From positions 1 through 14,243 of the forward strand of contig CAMKAR010000018.1 of NCBI GenBank assembly GCA_946410535.1: 14,243 nucleotides of DNA. The letters run 5' to 3'. Shown here piece after piece: positions 5,927 to 13,809 of this stretch; within the stretch, counting starts at the first letter, position 1, and each line of letters begins with the position of its first letter. This stretch comes from an uncultured Bacteroidales bacterium (GTDB taxonomy: Bacteria; Bacteroidota; Bacteroidia; Bacteroidales; F082). The notes under the pieces are model-generated. The model ran no database searches and was not told the origin of the DNA. It was given only the letters and a program-made list of their open reading frames with translations. Both the position numbers and the translations under genes were made by a program.

Positions 5927-8900
5927 GCAGTTTCATCGACAAAATCATCAGCGGTTCGCTGAAAAACAAGTACTTGGTTCTAGTGGTCACGCTCGTGGCC
6001 GTGGTCTATGGCGTTTGGTGCTTCACGGACACGCCCGTCGATGCCTTCCCCGACGTGACCAACACGAAGGTCATCATCATCACGCAATGGCCGGGCCGTT
6101 CCGCCGAGGAGATCGAGAAGTTCGTGACCATCCCCATCGAAATCGCGATGAACTCGGTGCAGCAGAAGACCGACATCCGCTCGACGACGCTGTTCGGCCT
6201 CTCCGTCGTGACCGTCATCTTCGAAGACCACGCCGACGCGCAATTTGCCCGCCAGCAAGTGTACAACATGCTCGCCGATGCCGACTTGCCCGAAGGCGCC
6301 GACCCCGACGTGCAGCCGCTCTACGGACCCACGGGCGAGGTGTTCCGCTACACCCTGAAAAGCGACCGCCACACCGTGCGCGAACTGAAAACGCTGCAAG
6401 ACTGGGTGATTGACAGGCGTTTGCGCTCCGTTCCGGGCATCGCCGACATCGTCAGCTTCGGTGGCGAGGTGAAGACCTTCGAGGTGAGCCTCAACCCCAA
6501 CCTGCTGGCGCAATACGGCATCTCGTCCATCGAGCTGTTCGAGGCCATCGCCAACAGCAACGTCAATGTGGGCGGCGACATCATCGAGAAAAGCGGGCAG
6601 GCCTACGTCGTGCGCGGCATCGGGATCATCAACAACACCGAGGAAATCGGCAACATCGTGGTGAAAAACATCAAGGGCACGCCCATCCTTGTGCGCCATG
6701 TCGCGCAGGTGTCGGAGTCGTGCCAGCCCCGTTTGGGCCAAGTGGGCAGAGGCGACGACAGCGACGTGGTCGAAGGCATCGTCGTGATGCGCAAGGGCGA
6801 GAACCCCGAAAAGGTCATCGCCGCGCTGAAAACAAAGATCGCCGAAGTAGAGCGCGAGTTGCCCGAAGGTGTGCGCATCGAGGCGTTCTACGACCGCGAA
6901 GACTTGGTGAACTTGGCCGTCAAAACCGTGCTGCACAACGTGTTGGAGGGCATTCTGCTGGTCACCTTGGTGGTGCTGCTGTTCATGCGCGACTGGCGCA
7001 CCACCGTCATCGTGGCCGCCGTCATTCCCTTGGCGCTGCTGTTCGCCTTCATCTGCCTGCACCTGTTCGGCATGAACGCCAACCTGCTCTCGATGGGCGC
7101 CATCGACTTCGGCATCATCATCGACGGCGCGGTGGTCATGGTGGAAGCCCTTTTCGTGATGCTCGACGAGAAAGCGCGTGAGATGGGCATGGCCGCCTTC
7201 AACCGCTGGAGCAAGAGCGGCGCCATCCGCCTCACCGCCCGCAACAAGGCCAAGAGCGTGTTCTACGCCAAGCTCATCATCATCACCGCGCTCATTCCCA
7301 TCTTCTCGTTCCAAAAAGTGGAGGGCAAAATGTTCTCGCCGCTGGCGTTCACGCTCGGTTTCGCGTTGCTCGGCGCACTGATTGCCACGCTGACCTTGGT
7401 GCCCGTGCTGTCGTCATTATTGTTAAAAAAGAACGTGCGCGAGAAAAAGAACCGCTTCCTTGAGGTCGTCACGGGCGGCGCCAACCACATCTTCGACTTC
7501 TTCCACAGCCACCGACCGCAAACCATCGTCGTGTGCTGCGCCCTAATGGTGGCCGGACTGGGCGTGTTTTTCCTGCTCGGCACCGAGTTTCTGCCGCAGA
7601 TGGACGAAGGCTCCATCTACATCCGCGCCACGCTGCCACAAAGCATCTCGCTGACGGAAAGCGTCAGCATCGCCGACGACCTGCGCCACCGCGTGATGGC
7701 CTTCCCCGAAGTGAGCGAGGTGATGACCCAGACCGGAAGGCCCAACGACGGCACCGACGCCACGGGCTTCTACAACATCGAGCTTTTCGTGAAACTCGAC
7801 GGCGGCAAGAGCAAGGACAAGGAACGCCTCATCGCCGACATCGACAAGGCATTGGCCGTTTATCCCGGCATCGACTTCAACTTCTCGCAGCCCATCTCCG
7901 ACAACGTGGAGGAGGCCGTCAGCGGCGTGAAAGGCGCCATCGTGGCCAAGGTGTTCGGCCCCGATTTGTATGAAAGCGAGCGACTTGCGCAACAAATCTT
8001 CAACACGATGGAACCCATCCGTGGCATTGCCGACCTCGGCGTGATCCGCAACATCGGGCAGCCCGAACTGAGGATTGAAATCGACGAGGCGAAGCTGGCG
8101 CGCTACGGCGTGGATAAGGAAGCCGTGCAACGCACCATCGAGATGGCCATCGGCGGCAAGGCGGCCTCGCAGGTGTTCGAGGAGGAGCGCAAGTTCGACC
8201 TCGTGGTGCGCTACGACAAGCCGTTCCGCAGCGACGAGGCGCAGATTGCGCAAATCAAGGTGCCGGCCTGCAACGGCGCGATGATTCCCATCGGCGAGCT
8301 GGCCGAAATCCGCACCATCACGGGGCCGCTCATCGTCTATCGCGAGAACCACGAAAGGTATTGCGCCGTCAAGTTCTCGGTGCGCGGACGCGACATGGGC
8401 TCGGCGGTCGATGAGTCGCGGCAAAAGGTGGCCGAGGCCGTCAGCCTGCCGTCGGGCTACCGCATCGAGTGGAGCGGCGACTTCGAGAACCAAAAACGCG
8501 CCTCGAAGCGTTTGGCACAAGTGGTGCCCATCAGCATTCTGCTCATTTTCATTATCTTGTATGTGCTTTTCGGCAGTGGTCGCGACGCGCTCCTTGTGCT
8601 GCTCAACGTGCCGGCAGCCGCCGTCGGCGGACTACTCATCCTGTGGCTGACGGGCTTCAACTTCAGCATCTCCGCCGGCATCGGGTTCATCTGTCTGTTC
8701 GGCATCTGCATCCAAAACGGCGTCATCATGCTCACCGACATCAAGCACAACCTGCGGCGACGACAGCCCCTGCCCGATGCCGTCGCCAACGGAATGCGCA
8801 GCCGCACCCGCGCCATCCTGATGACCGCGATGATGGCCACGCTCGGCCTGTTGCCCGCCGCGCTCAGCCACGGCATCGGCTCCGAGAGCCAGCGCCCGTT

Positions 8901-9033
8901 GGCCATCGTCATCATCGGCGGCCTCGTCACGGCCACGTTCTTCTCGCTCTTCGTGTTCCCCTTGGTGGTCGAGGCGGTGTACAAAAAGCGCCTGTTCGAC
9001 AAAAACGGCAAGCTGAGGATGAGGAAATTGTAA
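5923..9033 (+). CDS. czcA: CzcA/CusA-family heavy-metal efflux RND pump, divalent-cation type
   Basis: Inner-membrane proton-driven pump of the HME-RND family, 1036 residues (normal length). TM1 is near residues 15-32, the first large periplasmic region follows, and a second membrane block starts around 339. The fourth membrane helix reads GAIDFGIIIDGAVVMVE with Asp395, Asp401 and Glu408. Their 6- and 7-residue spacing equals Asp402/Asp408/Glu415 of CzcA, the proton-relay residues. Copper/silver pumps such as CusA have VDAAIVMIEN there without the first Asp, so zinc, cobalt, nickel or cadmium are more likely substrates than copper. The second half repeats the layout, with the SGDFENQKRASKRL segment before TM8. 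It is coupled to the adaptor by the ATGA overlap and followed after 22 bases by the regulator gene. The exact metal cannot be read from the sequence. Confidence 0.95.
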   Translation: MSSFIDKIISGSLKNKYLVLVVTLVAVVYGVWCFTDTPVDAFPDVTNTKVIIITQWPGRSAEEIEKFVTIPIEIAMNSVQQKTDIRSTTLFGLSVVTVIFEDHADAQFARQQVYNMLADADLPEGADPDVQPLYGPTGEVFRYTLKSDRHTVRELKTLQDWVIDRRLRSVPGIADIVSFGGEVKTFEVSLNPNLLAQYGISSIELFEAIANSNVNVGGDIIEKSGQAYVVRGIGIINNTEEIGNIVVKNIKGTPILVRHVAQVSESCQPRLGQVGRGDDSDVVEGIVVMRKGENPEKVIAALKTKIAEVERELPEGVRIEAFYDREDLVNLAVKTVLHNVLEGILLVTLVVLLFMRDWRTTVIVAAVIPLALLFAFICLHLFGMNANLLSMGAIDFGIIIDGAVVMVEALFVMLDEKAREMGMAAFNRWSKSGAIRLTARNKAKSVFYAKLIIITALIPIFSFQKVEGKMFSPLAFTLGFALLGALIATLTLVPVLSSLLLKKNVREKKNRFLEVVTGGANHIFDFFHSHRPQTIVVCCALMVAGLGVFFLLGTEFLPQMDEGSIYIRATLPQSISLTESVSIADDLRHRVMAFPEVSEVMTQTGRPNDGTDATGFYNIELFVKLDGGKSKDKERLIADIDKALAVYPGIDFNFSQPISDNVEEAVSGVKGAIVAKVFGPDLYESERLAQQIFNTMEPIRGIADLGVIRNIGQPELRIEIDEAKLARYGVDKEAVQRTIEMAIGGKAASQVFEEERKFDLVVRYDKPFRSDEAQIAQIKVPACNGAMIPIGELAEIRTITGPLIVYRENHERYCAVKFSVRGRDMGSAVDESRQKVAEAVSLPSGYRIEWSGDFENQKRASKRLAQVVPISILLIFIILYVLFGSGRDALLVLLNVPAAAVGGLLILWLTGFNFSISAGIGFICLFGICIQNGVIMLTDIKHNLRRRQPLPDAVANGMRSRTRAILMTAMMATLGLLPAALSHGIGSESQRPLAIVIIGGLVTATFFSLFVFPLVVEAVYKKRLFDKNGKLRMRKL

Positions 9034-9040
9034 AAAAGCG

Positions 9041-9048
9041 TACTTTTG
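9041..9048 (+). promoter_or_regulatory. Candidate internal -7 element before the response regulator gene
   Basis: TACTTTTG, followed by CCGC, lies in the 22-base gap between the pump stop and the regulator ATG at 9056. The twelve bases TACTTTTGCCGC are identical to those at 3561-3572. Transcription would start around 9054-9056, at or next to the ATG, so the product would be leaderless or nearly so. No TTG stands at a proper -33 distance. Confidence 0.45.
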
Positions 9049-9055
9049 CCGCACC

Positions 9056-9745
9056 ATGAGCAAGGAAAGAATTTTGATAGCGGAAGACGAGGAAGGCATC
9101 CGTGACTTTGTGAGCCGAGGCCTGAGTGATTTCGGCTATGAAGTGGCCACCGCCAACGACGGCCTGCAAGCCTGGGAAATGCTGACCAACAGCACTTTCG
9201 ACCTCGTCGTCCTCGACATCCGGATGCCCGGACTAAACGGCCTCGACCTGTGCCGCAAGCTGCGCCAACACCAAAGCTACGCCACGCCCGTTTTGATGCT
9301 CACCGCGCTCAACACGACCGACGACATCGTGATGGGACTCCATGCCGGTGCCGACGACTACCTCGCCAAACCCTTCAAGTTCATGGAGTTGCTGGCTCGC
9401 ATCGAGGCCTTGCTCCGGCGGGTTGAGGCCATGAAGAAAGACCGCGCCACCGCCTTCGCCGACCTCACCCTCGACCCCGTGACCCATCGCGCCACACGAG
9501 GCGAACTGAACGTGGAACTCAGCACCAAGGAGTTCCGCCTACTGGAATACTTCATCGCCCACCACGACGAGCCGCTCACGCGACAGCAACTGCTTAAAGA
9601 CGTGTGGGACAAGGACTTCGACACCAACACCAACATCGTCGATGTGTATGTGAAATACCTCCGCAGCAAAATCGACGACCCCTGCCCCGCCAAGCTCATC
9701 CACACGCTGACGGGCGTCGGCTACATGATGAAAAGCCCCGCTTGA
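9056..9745 (+). CDS. OmpR/PhoB-type response regulator, probably of the efflux operon
   Basis: Predicted cytoplasmic DNA-binding response regulator of 229 residues, resembling CusR/CzcR. The receiver domain (about 4-117) has the acidic pair Glu10-Asp11, phosphoacceptor Asp54 in VVLDIRMPG, Thr83 and Lys105 in LAKPFK, i.e. the complete switch set. The C-terminal winged-helix domain (about 130-226) contains ELSTKEFRLLEYF, the recognition-helix region NTNIVDVYVKYLRSKID and the final GVGYMMK wing. It starts 22 bases after the pump gene and stops three bases before the kinase ATG. The kinase is therefore its likely partner and the efflux operon its likely target. A -7-like element directly upstream suggests it may also be transcribed separately. 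Confidence 0.95.
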   Translation: MSKERILIAEDEEGIRDFVSRGLSDFGYEVATANDGLQAWEMLTNSTFDLVVLDIRMPGLNGLDLCRKLRQHQSYATPVLMLTALNTTDDIVMGLHAGADDYLAKPFKFMELLARIEALLRRVEAMKKDRATAFADLTLDPVTHRATRGELNVELSTKEFRLLEYFIAHHDEPLTRQQLLKDVWDKDFDTNTNIVDVYVKYLRSKIDDPCPAKLIHTLTGVGYMMKSPA

Positions 9746-9748
9746 GCC

Positions 9749-10918
9749 ATGAAACCCAGCCGAAAAATATCGCTCATCTACACGCTCATCACCATCGGGC
9801 TGGTGCTCATCGCCTGCGGCGTGTTCTTCATCCTGTCGTCGCGCTACACGGAAACGCTGTATTACAGGTATTTAAGTGAAAAAACGCAAATCGTGGCGAT
9901 GGAGCGTTTCGAGAAAGACGAACTCGACTCCATCCGCTACCAGAACGTTATCCAACGCCGCCAAAACTCCATCCCCACTTCGCGCGAGGTTTTCATCAAC
10001 ACCGCCGACCGCGACAGCGCCAACATCGAACTACACAAATTTCTGAGCGAAAGGCAGTTGGAAGCACTCTACAAAGGCGAGGTCGTCAATTTTCGCGTCG
10101 GCGAGGAGGTGGGCACGGCCTTGATTTACTACGACAACGAAGGCACTTTTGCCGTGGCCGTCTTCAGCCGCAACCCCTACGGCGAACAGATTTCGCGCAG
10201 CATCAGGTGGGCGTTGGCGCTGCTCATCGCCGTCGCCTCGGTGGTGCTGTTCCTCATCAGCCGCCTCTACGCTGCACGGATGATCGACCGCATCGACCAA
10301 GACTACCAAACCGAAAAACTGTTTGTCAACAACGCCTCGCACGAAATCAACAACCCGTTGACGGCCATCCAAGGCGAGTGCGAAGTGGCCCTGATGCGCG
10401 AGCGGTCGCCCGAAGAATACCGCAACTCCTTGACCAAAATCAGCAAGGAAACCGACCGTATCATCAAGATAATTAAGCAACTGCTGTATTTTTCACACAA
10501 CAAAAGCGAGTCGGAGGACGCACCCGAACTGGAAATCGGTCCGTTCCTCAGCCGCTTTGCCGACGACAACACGCAGGTTGAAATCATTGACGATTTCAGC
10601 GTACAAATCAACGAGGAACTACTGCAAATCGCCATCGGCAACATCGTGAAAAACGCAAGGAAATACGCTGATGGCCAGCCGATTGTCGTCAAGGCGCGAC
10701 AACGCCGCATCGAGGTCATCGACTTCGGCATCGGCATTCCCGCCGCCGACCTGCCGCACGTTTTCGAGCCGTTCTACCGCGCTTCCAACGCGGCCTCGTT
10801 CTCGGGCAACGGCATCGGCCTCGCGCTCTCCAAGTCCATTTTGGAGAAACATAGTGCGACACTCAAAGTGACTTCTACCGAAGGCGAAGGCAGTACGTTC
10901 ACTATCAGATTTTCTTGA
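9749..10918 (+). CDS. Sensor histidine kinase without HAMP domain
   Basis: Predicted inner-membrane sensor kinase of 389 residues, partner of the regulator at 9056. TM1 spans about 8-28, a periplasmic sensor region of roughly 120 residues follows, and TM2 spans about 154-172. The phosphoacceptor His198 (ASHEINNPLTAIQ) comes only about 26 residues after TM2, too short for a HAMP domain of about 50 residues. The catalytic domain has the N-box Asn298/Asn302 (GNIVKNARKYA), G1 Asp325-Gly-Ile-Gly (DFGIGIP), an F-box (FEPFYRA) and G2 Gly353-Asn-Gly-Ile-Gly. All are intact, so it should be active. The sensor region has no obvious Cys-, His- or Met-rich metal site. It ends 11 bases before the convergent permease stop. 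Confidence 0.94.
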   Translation: MKPSRKISLIYTLITIGLVLIACGVFFILSSRYTETLYYRYLSEKTQIVAMERFEKDELDSIRYQNVIQRRQNSIPTSREVFINTADRDSANIELHKFLSERQLEALYKGEVVNFRVGEEVGTALIYYDNEGTFAVAVFSRNPYGEQISRSIRWALALLIAVASVVLFLISRLYAARMIDRIDQDYQTEKLFVNNASHEINNPLTAIQGECEVALMRERSPEEYRNSLTKISKETDRIIKIIKQLLYFSHNKSESEDAPELEIGPFLSRFADDNTQVEIIDDFSVQINEELLQIAIGNIVKNARKYADGQPIVVKARQRRIEVIDFGIGIPAADLPHVFEPFYRASNAASFSGNGIGLALSKSILEKHSATLKVTSTEGEGSTFTIRFS

Positions 10919-10929
10919 AAACAAACAAC

Positions 10930-12000
10930 TTACGCATTTATCCTCACTCTCGGGTCAATGATGCCATAAACGATGTCGACCAAGATATTGACGACGATCA
11001 GCATGACAGCGATGAGCAGCACCGCCCCCATGATGACGGGAAAATCGTACTTGTCGAGCGCGTCGACCACCACCACACCGATGCCCTTCCAGTCGAAGAC
11101 GTATTCCACAAAGACCGCGCCCGCCAGCAACGAGGCAAACCAGCCCGAAACCGCCGTCACCACTGGGTTCAACGCATTGCGCAAGGCATGGATGCAGATG
11201 ATGCGGAACGGCTTCAGGCCTTTGGCGCGTGCCGTTCGCACATAGTCCATCGACAAGGCTTCGAGCAACGATGTGCGCGTCAGCTCGGTGACAACCGCCA
11301 AGGGGCGCATCCCCAACGTCAAGGCGGGCAAGATGAGGTTGCGCAGGCTGAGGAACTCCCCACGCCCGTATTCATCGACGGTGTAGAGACTTCCCGTCAT
11401 GCCCAATCCCGTCCAATGTTCGAGTAGGAAGCCGAAAATCCAAGCCATCAGGATGGCCGCGAAAAACGATGGCAACGACATGCCAATGGTGGTGACGAAT
11501 AGCGTCAACTTGTTGAGGAACTTGGTGTTGAACACCGCTGTCAGGATGCCGATGGCCAATCCCAGGACCATCGCGATGGAGATGGAGACAAACGCCAGCA
11601 GCAAGGTATTTGGGAAAGCCTCGCCCAAAATGTCGGACACCTTGCGCTTGCTTTGGTACGACATGCGTAAATAAGGCGCTTTCAGCACGATGGCCGTAGA
11701 GCCGATGGTGGCAATTTCGGCATAACGTCCAATCCTTTCCAATTTTTGCGTACCTTTAGAGAGATTGTAGAACGAGATTGGGACCAAATCGTTCAGGTAG
11801 TCAACATATTGTTTACCAAGACTTTGGTTCAACCCCAACTCTTCGCGAATGGCATCCACCGATTCTTTGTCGGCGCGTTGGCCGAGCATCATTTGGGCGG
11901 GGTCGCCAGGCAAGATGTTGAACAGGCAAAACACCAATGTGGCGACGCCCCAAAGCACCGCGACACCGTAAAGCAACTTTCGGATGATATAACTGCCCAT
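10930..12000 (-). CDS. DppB/OppB-type ABC transporter permease, without partner genes here
   Basis: Predicted inner-membrane permease of the peptide/nickel ABC importer family, 356 residues. The N-terminus MGSYIIRKLLYGVAVLWGVA is the typical DppB start, followed by LPGDPA. A periplasmic stretch of about 80 residues leads to the binding-protein-dependent permease core, starting near SDILGEAFPNTLLLAF. The EAA-type loop DYVRTARAKGLKPFRIICIH contacts the ATPase, and the protein ends in DPRVRINA. It is slightly longer than typical DppB. No ATPase, second permease or binding protein lies in the window and the next gene downstream is convergent. Partners, if any, are elsewhere. It starts one base after the BT_3928-type gene stops, so the two are co-translated. 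The substrate is unknown. Confidence 0.9.
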   Translation of the reverse strand: MGSYIIRKLLYGVAVLWGVATLVFCLFNILPGDPAQMMLGQRADKESVDAIREELGLNQSLGKQYVDYLNDLVPISFYNLSKGTQKLERIGRYAEIATIGSTAIVLKAPYLRMSYQSKRKVSDILGEAFPNTLLLAFVSISIAMVLGLAIGILTAVFNTKFLNKLTLFVTTIGMSLPSFFAAILMAWIFGFLLEHWTGLGMTGSLYTVDEYGRGEFLSLRNLILPALTLGMRPLAVVTELTRTSLLEALSMDYVRTARAKGLKPFRIICIHALRNALNPVVTAVSGWFASLLAGAVFVEYVFDWKGIGVVVVDALDKYDFPVIMGAVLLIAVMLIVVNILVDIVYGIIDPRVRINA

Positions 12001-12001
12001 T

Positions 12002-13243
12002 TTAGAACAACACCTTCAAAGCGTCATCGAAGTCGAACACACTCCATTTGTCTTTCACCAATCCGCTGTCGAGCCAAATCAGGCCTGGGTTGGAGCGGAC
12101 TATCGTCTTGATTTCCAGCTCGTCGCCATAATACACCTCAAAAACGAATCCTTTGTTTTCGCGAAGCTGCTCCACATATTCAGGATTGTTGGCAACGATC
12201 CAAATCACAGTGTAGTCGGTTTGCTGGGCCGCCTTGTTGAGGTCGCCAATCTTAGCCCAATCCTTCTCGGTCAACGTCGACAAGTCATTGGAAGTGAACA
12301 TCAAAAGGTTTTCGGTGGCGAGGATGTCGGCAGTGACGTCGTTTCCGTCTTCATCCAACGCGCTGAAACCAAGATAGTTGTTTCCGCCTTCGGTCCTTTG
12401 GTTGACAAACTCCCATTGCGACATCCACACCGAGTCGTTCCAAGGATAGTTGGGCGAAAGGTATTCTTGGGTCTCGCCCGTTGCCTTGTTTCTGTAAGTC
12501 AAGTAGATACGACTTGGTTCGGCAGGTTCGGCATTCATCTGCTTACCCACTTTCCAGTTCATGAAGTCAACCACGGGCAGGTGCCGGTAGTTGTAAACCT
12601 CAAACGCCAGAAAAGCCATGGCATAGGCAATGGCAATGATAAATTGGGTAGGCAACTTAAGGCTGTTTTTCAACTGCTTGTTGTTCAATACCAGCGGGAT
12701 AAGCACCGCATCGATGACCAAGTTCTTGTAAAACGTCTGCCAGTTGCTCATCTTGATGGCCGTCCCGAAGCAGCCGCAATCGGGCACGAGGTCGTAGAGC
12801 GCATCAAAGAGCGTCGTGAAGGTGAAAAACAACATCAGCAAGGTCGCGCCCAATGTCGCCAATCGGGGCAAAATATTGGTCAACAGGCAGATGCCGACGA
12901 TAAACTCAGCCAAAATCAACAAGAAAGCCAGCACCAAAGCCGCATCGTTGAGCCATGTCATGCCATAAACCGCAAGGTAGTCGAGCATCTTGTATTTCGT
13001 TCCTAACGGGTCGACACCCTTGGTGAAACTGCTGAAAATGAACAAGGCACCCACCAAAAAACGGCAAACGACCAGCGCAAAGTTGCTGTATCTTTTGTTG
13101 AAAACGGTGGCAACCAATAAGTTAAGCAAAAGGATGGCCAAAAACCAAAACCGATATTCAGGCAGGAAAAAAATCCCTACCGCCGAGGCAAGGGCCGCCA
13201 AAATACTTGCCCACGCAATGGCCGTTGACTTCTTATTTCTCAT
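12002..13243 (-). CDS. BT_3928-type membrane protein: MauE/DoxX-like helices plus periplasmic domain
   Basis: Predicted 413-residue inner-membrane protein of the Bacteroidales family named after BT_3928; function unknown. About seven membrane helices occupy residues 8-218. The third carries a DoxX-like pattern, GALFIFSSFTKGVDP, and between the fifth and sixth lies DCGCFG (155-160), a Cys pair also seen in MauE-like and other membrane redox proteins. The remaining ~195 residues are soluble and probably periplasmic. The alternation of strands and helices, with segments such as NLLMFTS, YTVIWIVANN and NPGLIWLDSG, resembles a thioredoxin fold that lacks the CxxC pair; that is my inference. Its start overlaps the DUF1599 gene by 11 bases, and the permease start follows one base after its stop. 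Confidence 0.85.
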   Translation of the reverse strand: MRNKKSTAIAWASILAALASAVGIFFLPEYRFWFLAILLLNLLVATVFNKRYSNFALVVCRFLVGALFIFSSFTKGVDPLGTKYKMLDYLAVYGMTWLNDAALVLAFLLILAEFIVGICLLTNILPRLATLGATLLMLFFTFTTLFDALYDLVPDCGCFGTAIKMSNWQTFYKNLVIDAVLIPLVLNNKQLKNSLKLPTQFIIAIAYAMAFLAFEVYNYRHLPVVDFMNWKVGKQMNAEPAEPSRIYLTYRNKATGETQEYLSPNYPWNDSVWMSQWEFVNQRTEGGNNYLGFSALDEDGNDVTADILATENLLMFTSNDLSTLTEKDWAKIGDLNKAAQQTDYTVIWIVANNPEYVEQLRENKGFVFEVYYGDELEIKTIVRSNPGLIWLDSGLVKDKWSVFDFDDALKVLF

Positions 13244-13793
13244 CGCGCACCTCCTCGCCCATCAAAATCAAGGCAAAAACAGCATAGTTGATCATATCGT
13301 AATAGTTGGCGTCGAGTCCTTCGGATACAAGCGTCTTGCCTCCGTGGTCTTCGATGCTCTTAGTACGCAGCACCTTGCTCATAATCAGGTCGGTAATTGA
13401 GCTGACGCGCATGTCGCGCCAGGCCTCGCTGTAGTCGTGGTTCTTGCGTGTCATCAGCTCGTAGGCCTCGTTGGTCACCTTGTCGAACCATTCGGTGGCC
13501 TCGTCGGCACTCAAATCGGGCTGGTCGACCACGCCGAGGCGCAGTTGGATGACACCCATCGCCGCATAGTTGACGATGCCGATGAACTCAGGCTCGATGC
13601 CTTCGTCGACCATGCGTTCCGAAGTCGTTTGCAACGTCCTGATTCTCTTCACCTTGATAAAAATCTGGTCGGTTATCGAAGGTGTCCGCAGGATGCGCCA
13701 AGCCGGTCCATAGTCCTTCATCTTGTCGACAAACATCTTGCGGCATTGCGCCAACACCGCGTGAAATTGGGATTTTGTATCGTGCTTTTGCAT
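13233..13793 (-). CDS. DUF1599 protein with two tandem repeats of the domain
   Basis: Predicted 186-residue cytoplasmic protein of unknown function, matching DUF1599 as I recall it (also called a nucleotide-modification-associated domain). It consists of two related halves. The first has DYGPAWR (from Asp27) followed by PSITDQIFIKV, and the second has DYSEAWR (from Asp120) followed by SSITDLIMSKV; each ends in a NYA segment. An alignment by eye gives about 19-20 identities in 60 positions. The ATG at 13791-13793 is chosen over one at 13838 because the -7 element at 13810-13817 lies between them and the longer form would overlap folP. It is first in the operon with the BT_3928-type and permease genes and diverges from folP. 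Confidence 0.85.
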   Translation of the reverse strand: MQKHDTKSQFHAVLAQCRKMFVDKMKDYGPAWRILRTPSITDQIFIKVKRIRTLQTTSERMVDEGIEPEFIGIVNYAAMGVIQLRLGVVDQPDLSADEATEWFDKVTNEAYELMTRKNHDYSEAWRDMRVSSITDLIMSKVLRTKSIEDHGGKTLVSEGLDANYYDMINYAVFALILMGEEVRDEK

Positions 13794-13801
13794 GAAAAAT
13801 G

Positions 13802-13809
13802 TATTTTTG
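13802..13809 (+). promoter_or_regulatory. Candidate -7 element for folP
   Basis: TATTTTTG fits TAnnTTTG and predicts a start near 13815, about 15 bases before the folP ATG. The nearest TTG upstream (13775-13777) has a 24-base spacer, slightly long. It directly abuts the opposite -7 element and together they form a perfect 16-base palindrome. Confidence 0.55.

Noticed and set aside
5923..9033. Copper/silver pump CusA
   Set aside because: The fourth-helix signature DFGIIIDGAVVMVE is that of divalent-cation exporters, and no CusF-like or Met-rich element accompanies it.
10915..10935. Expected bidirectional terminator between the kinase and permease genes
   Set aside because: Only 11 bases separate the two stops and I found no hairpin or T tract; likewise none at the 2681-2688 overlap.
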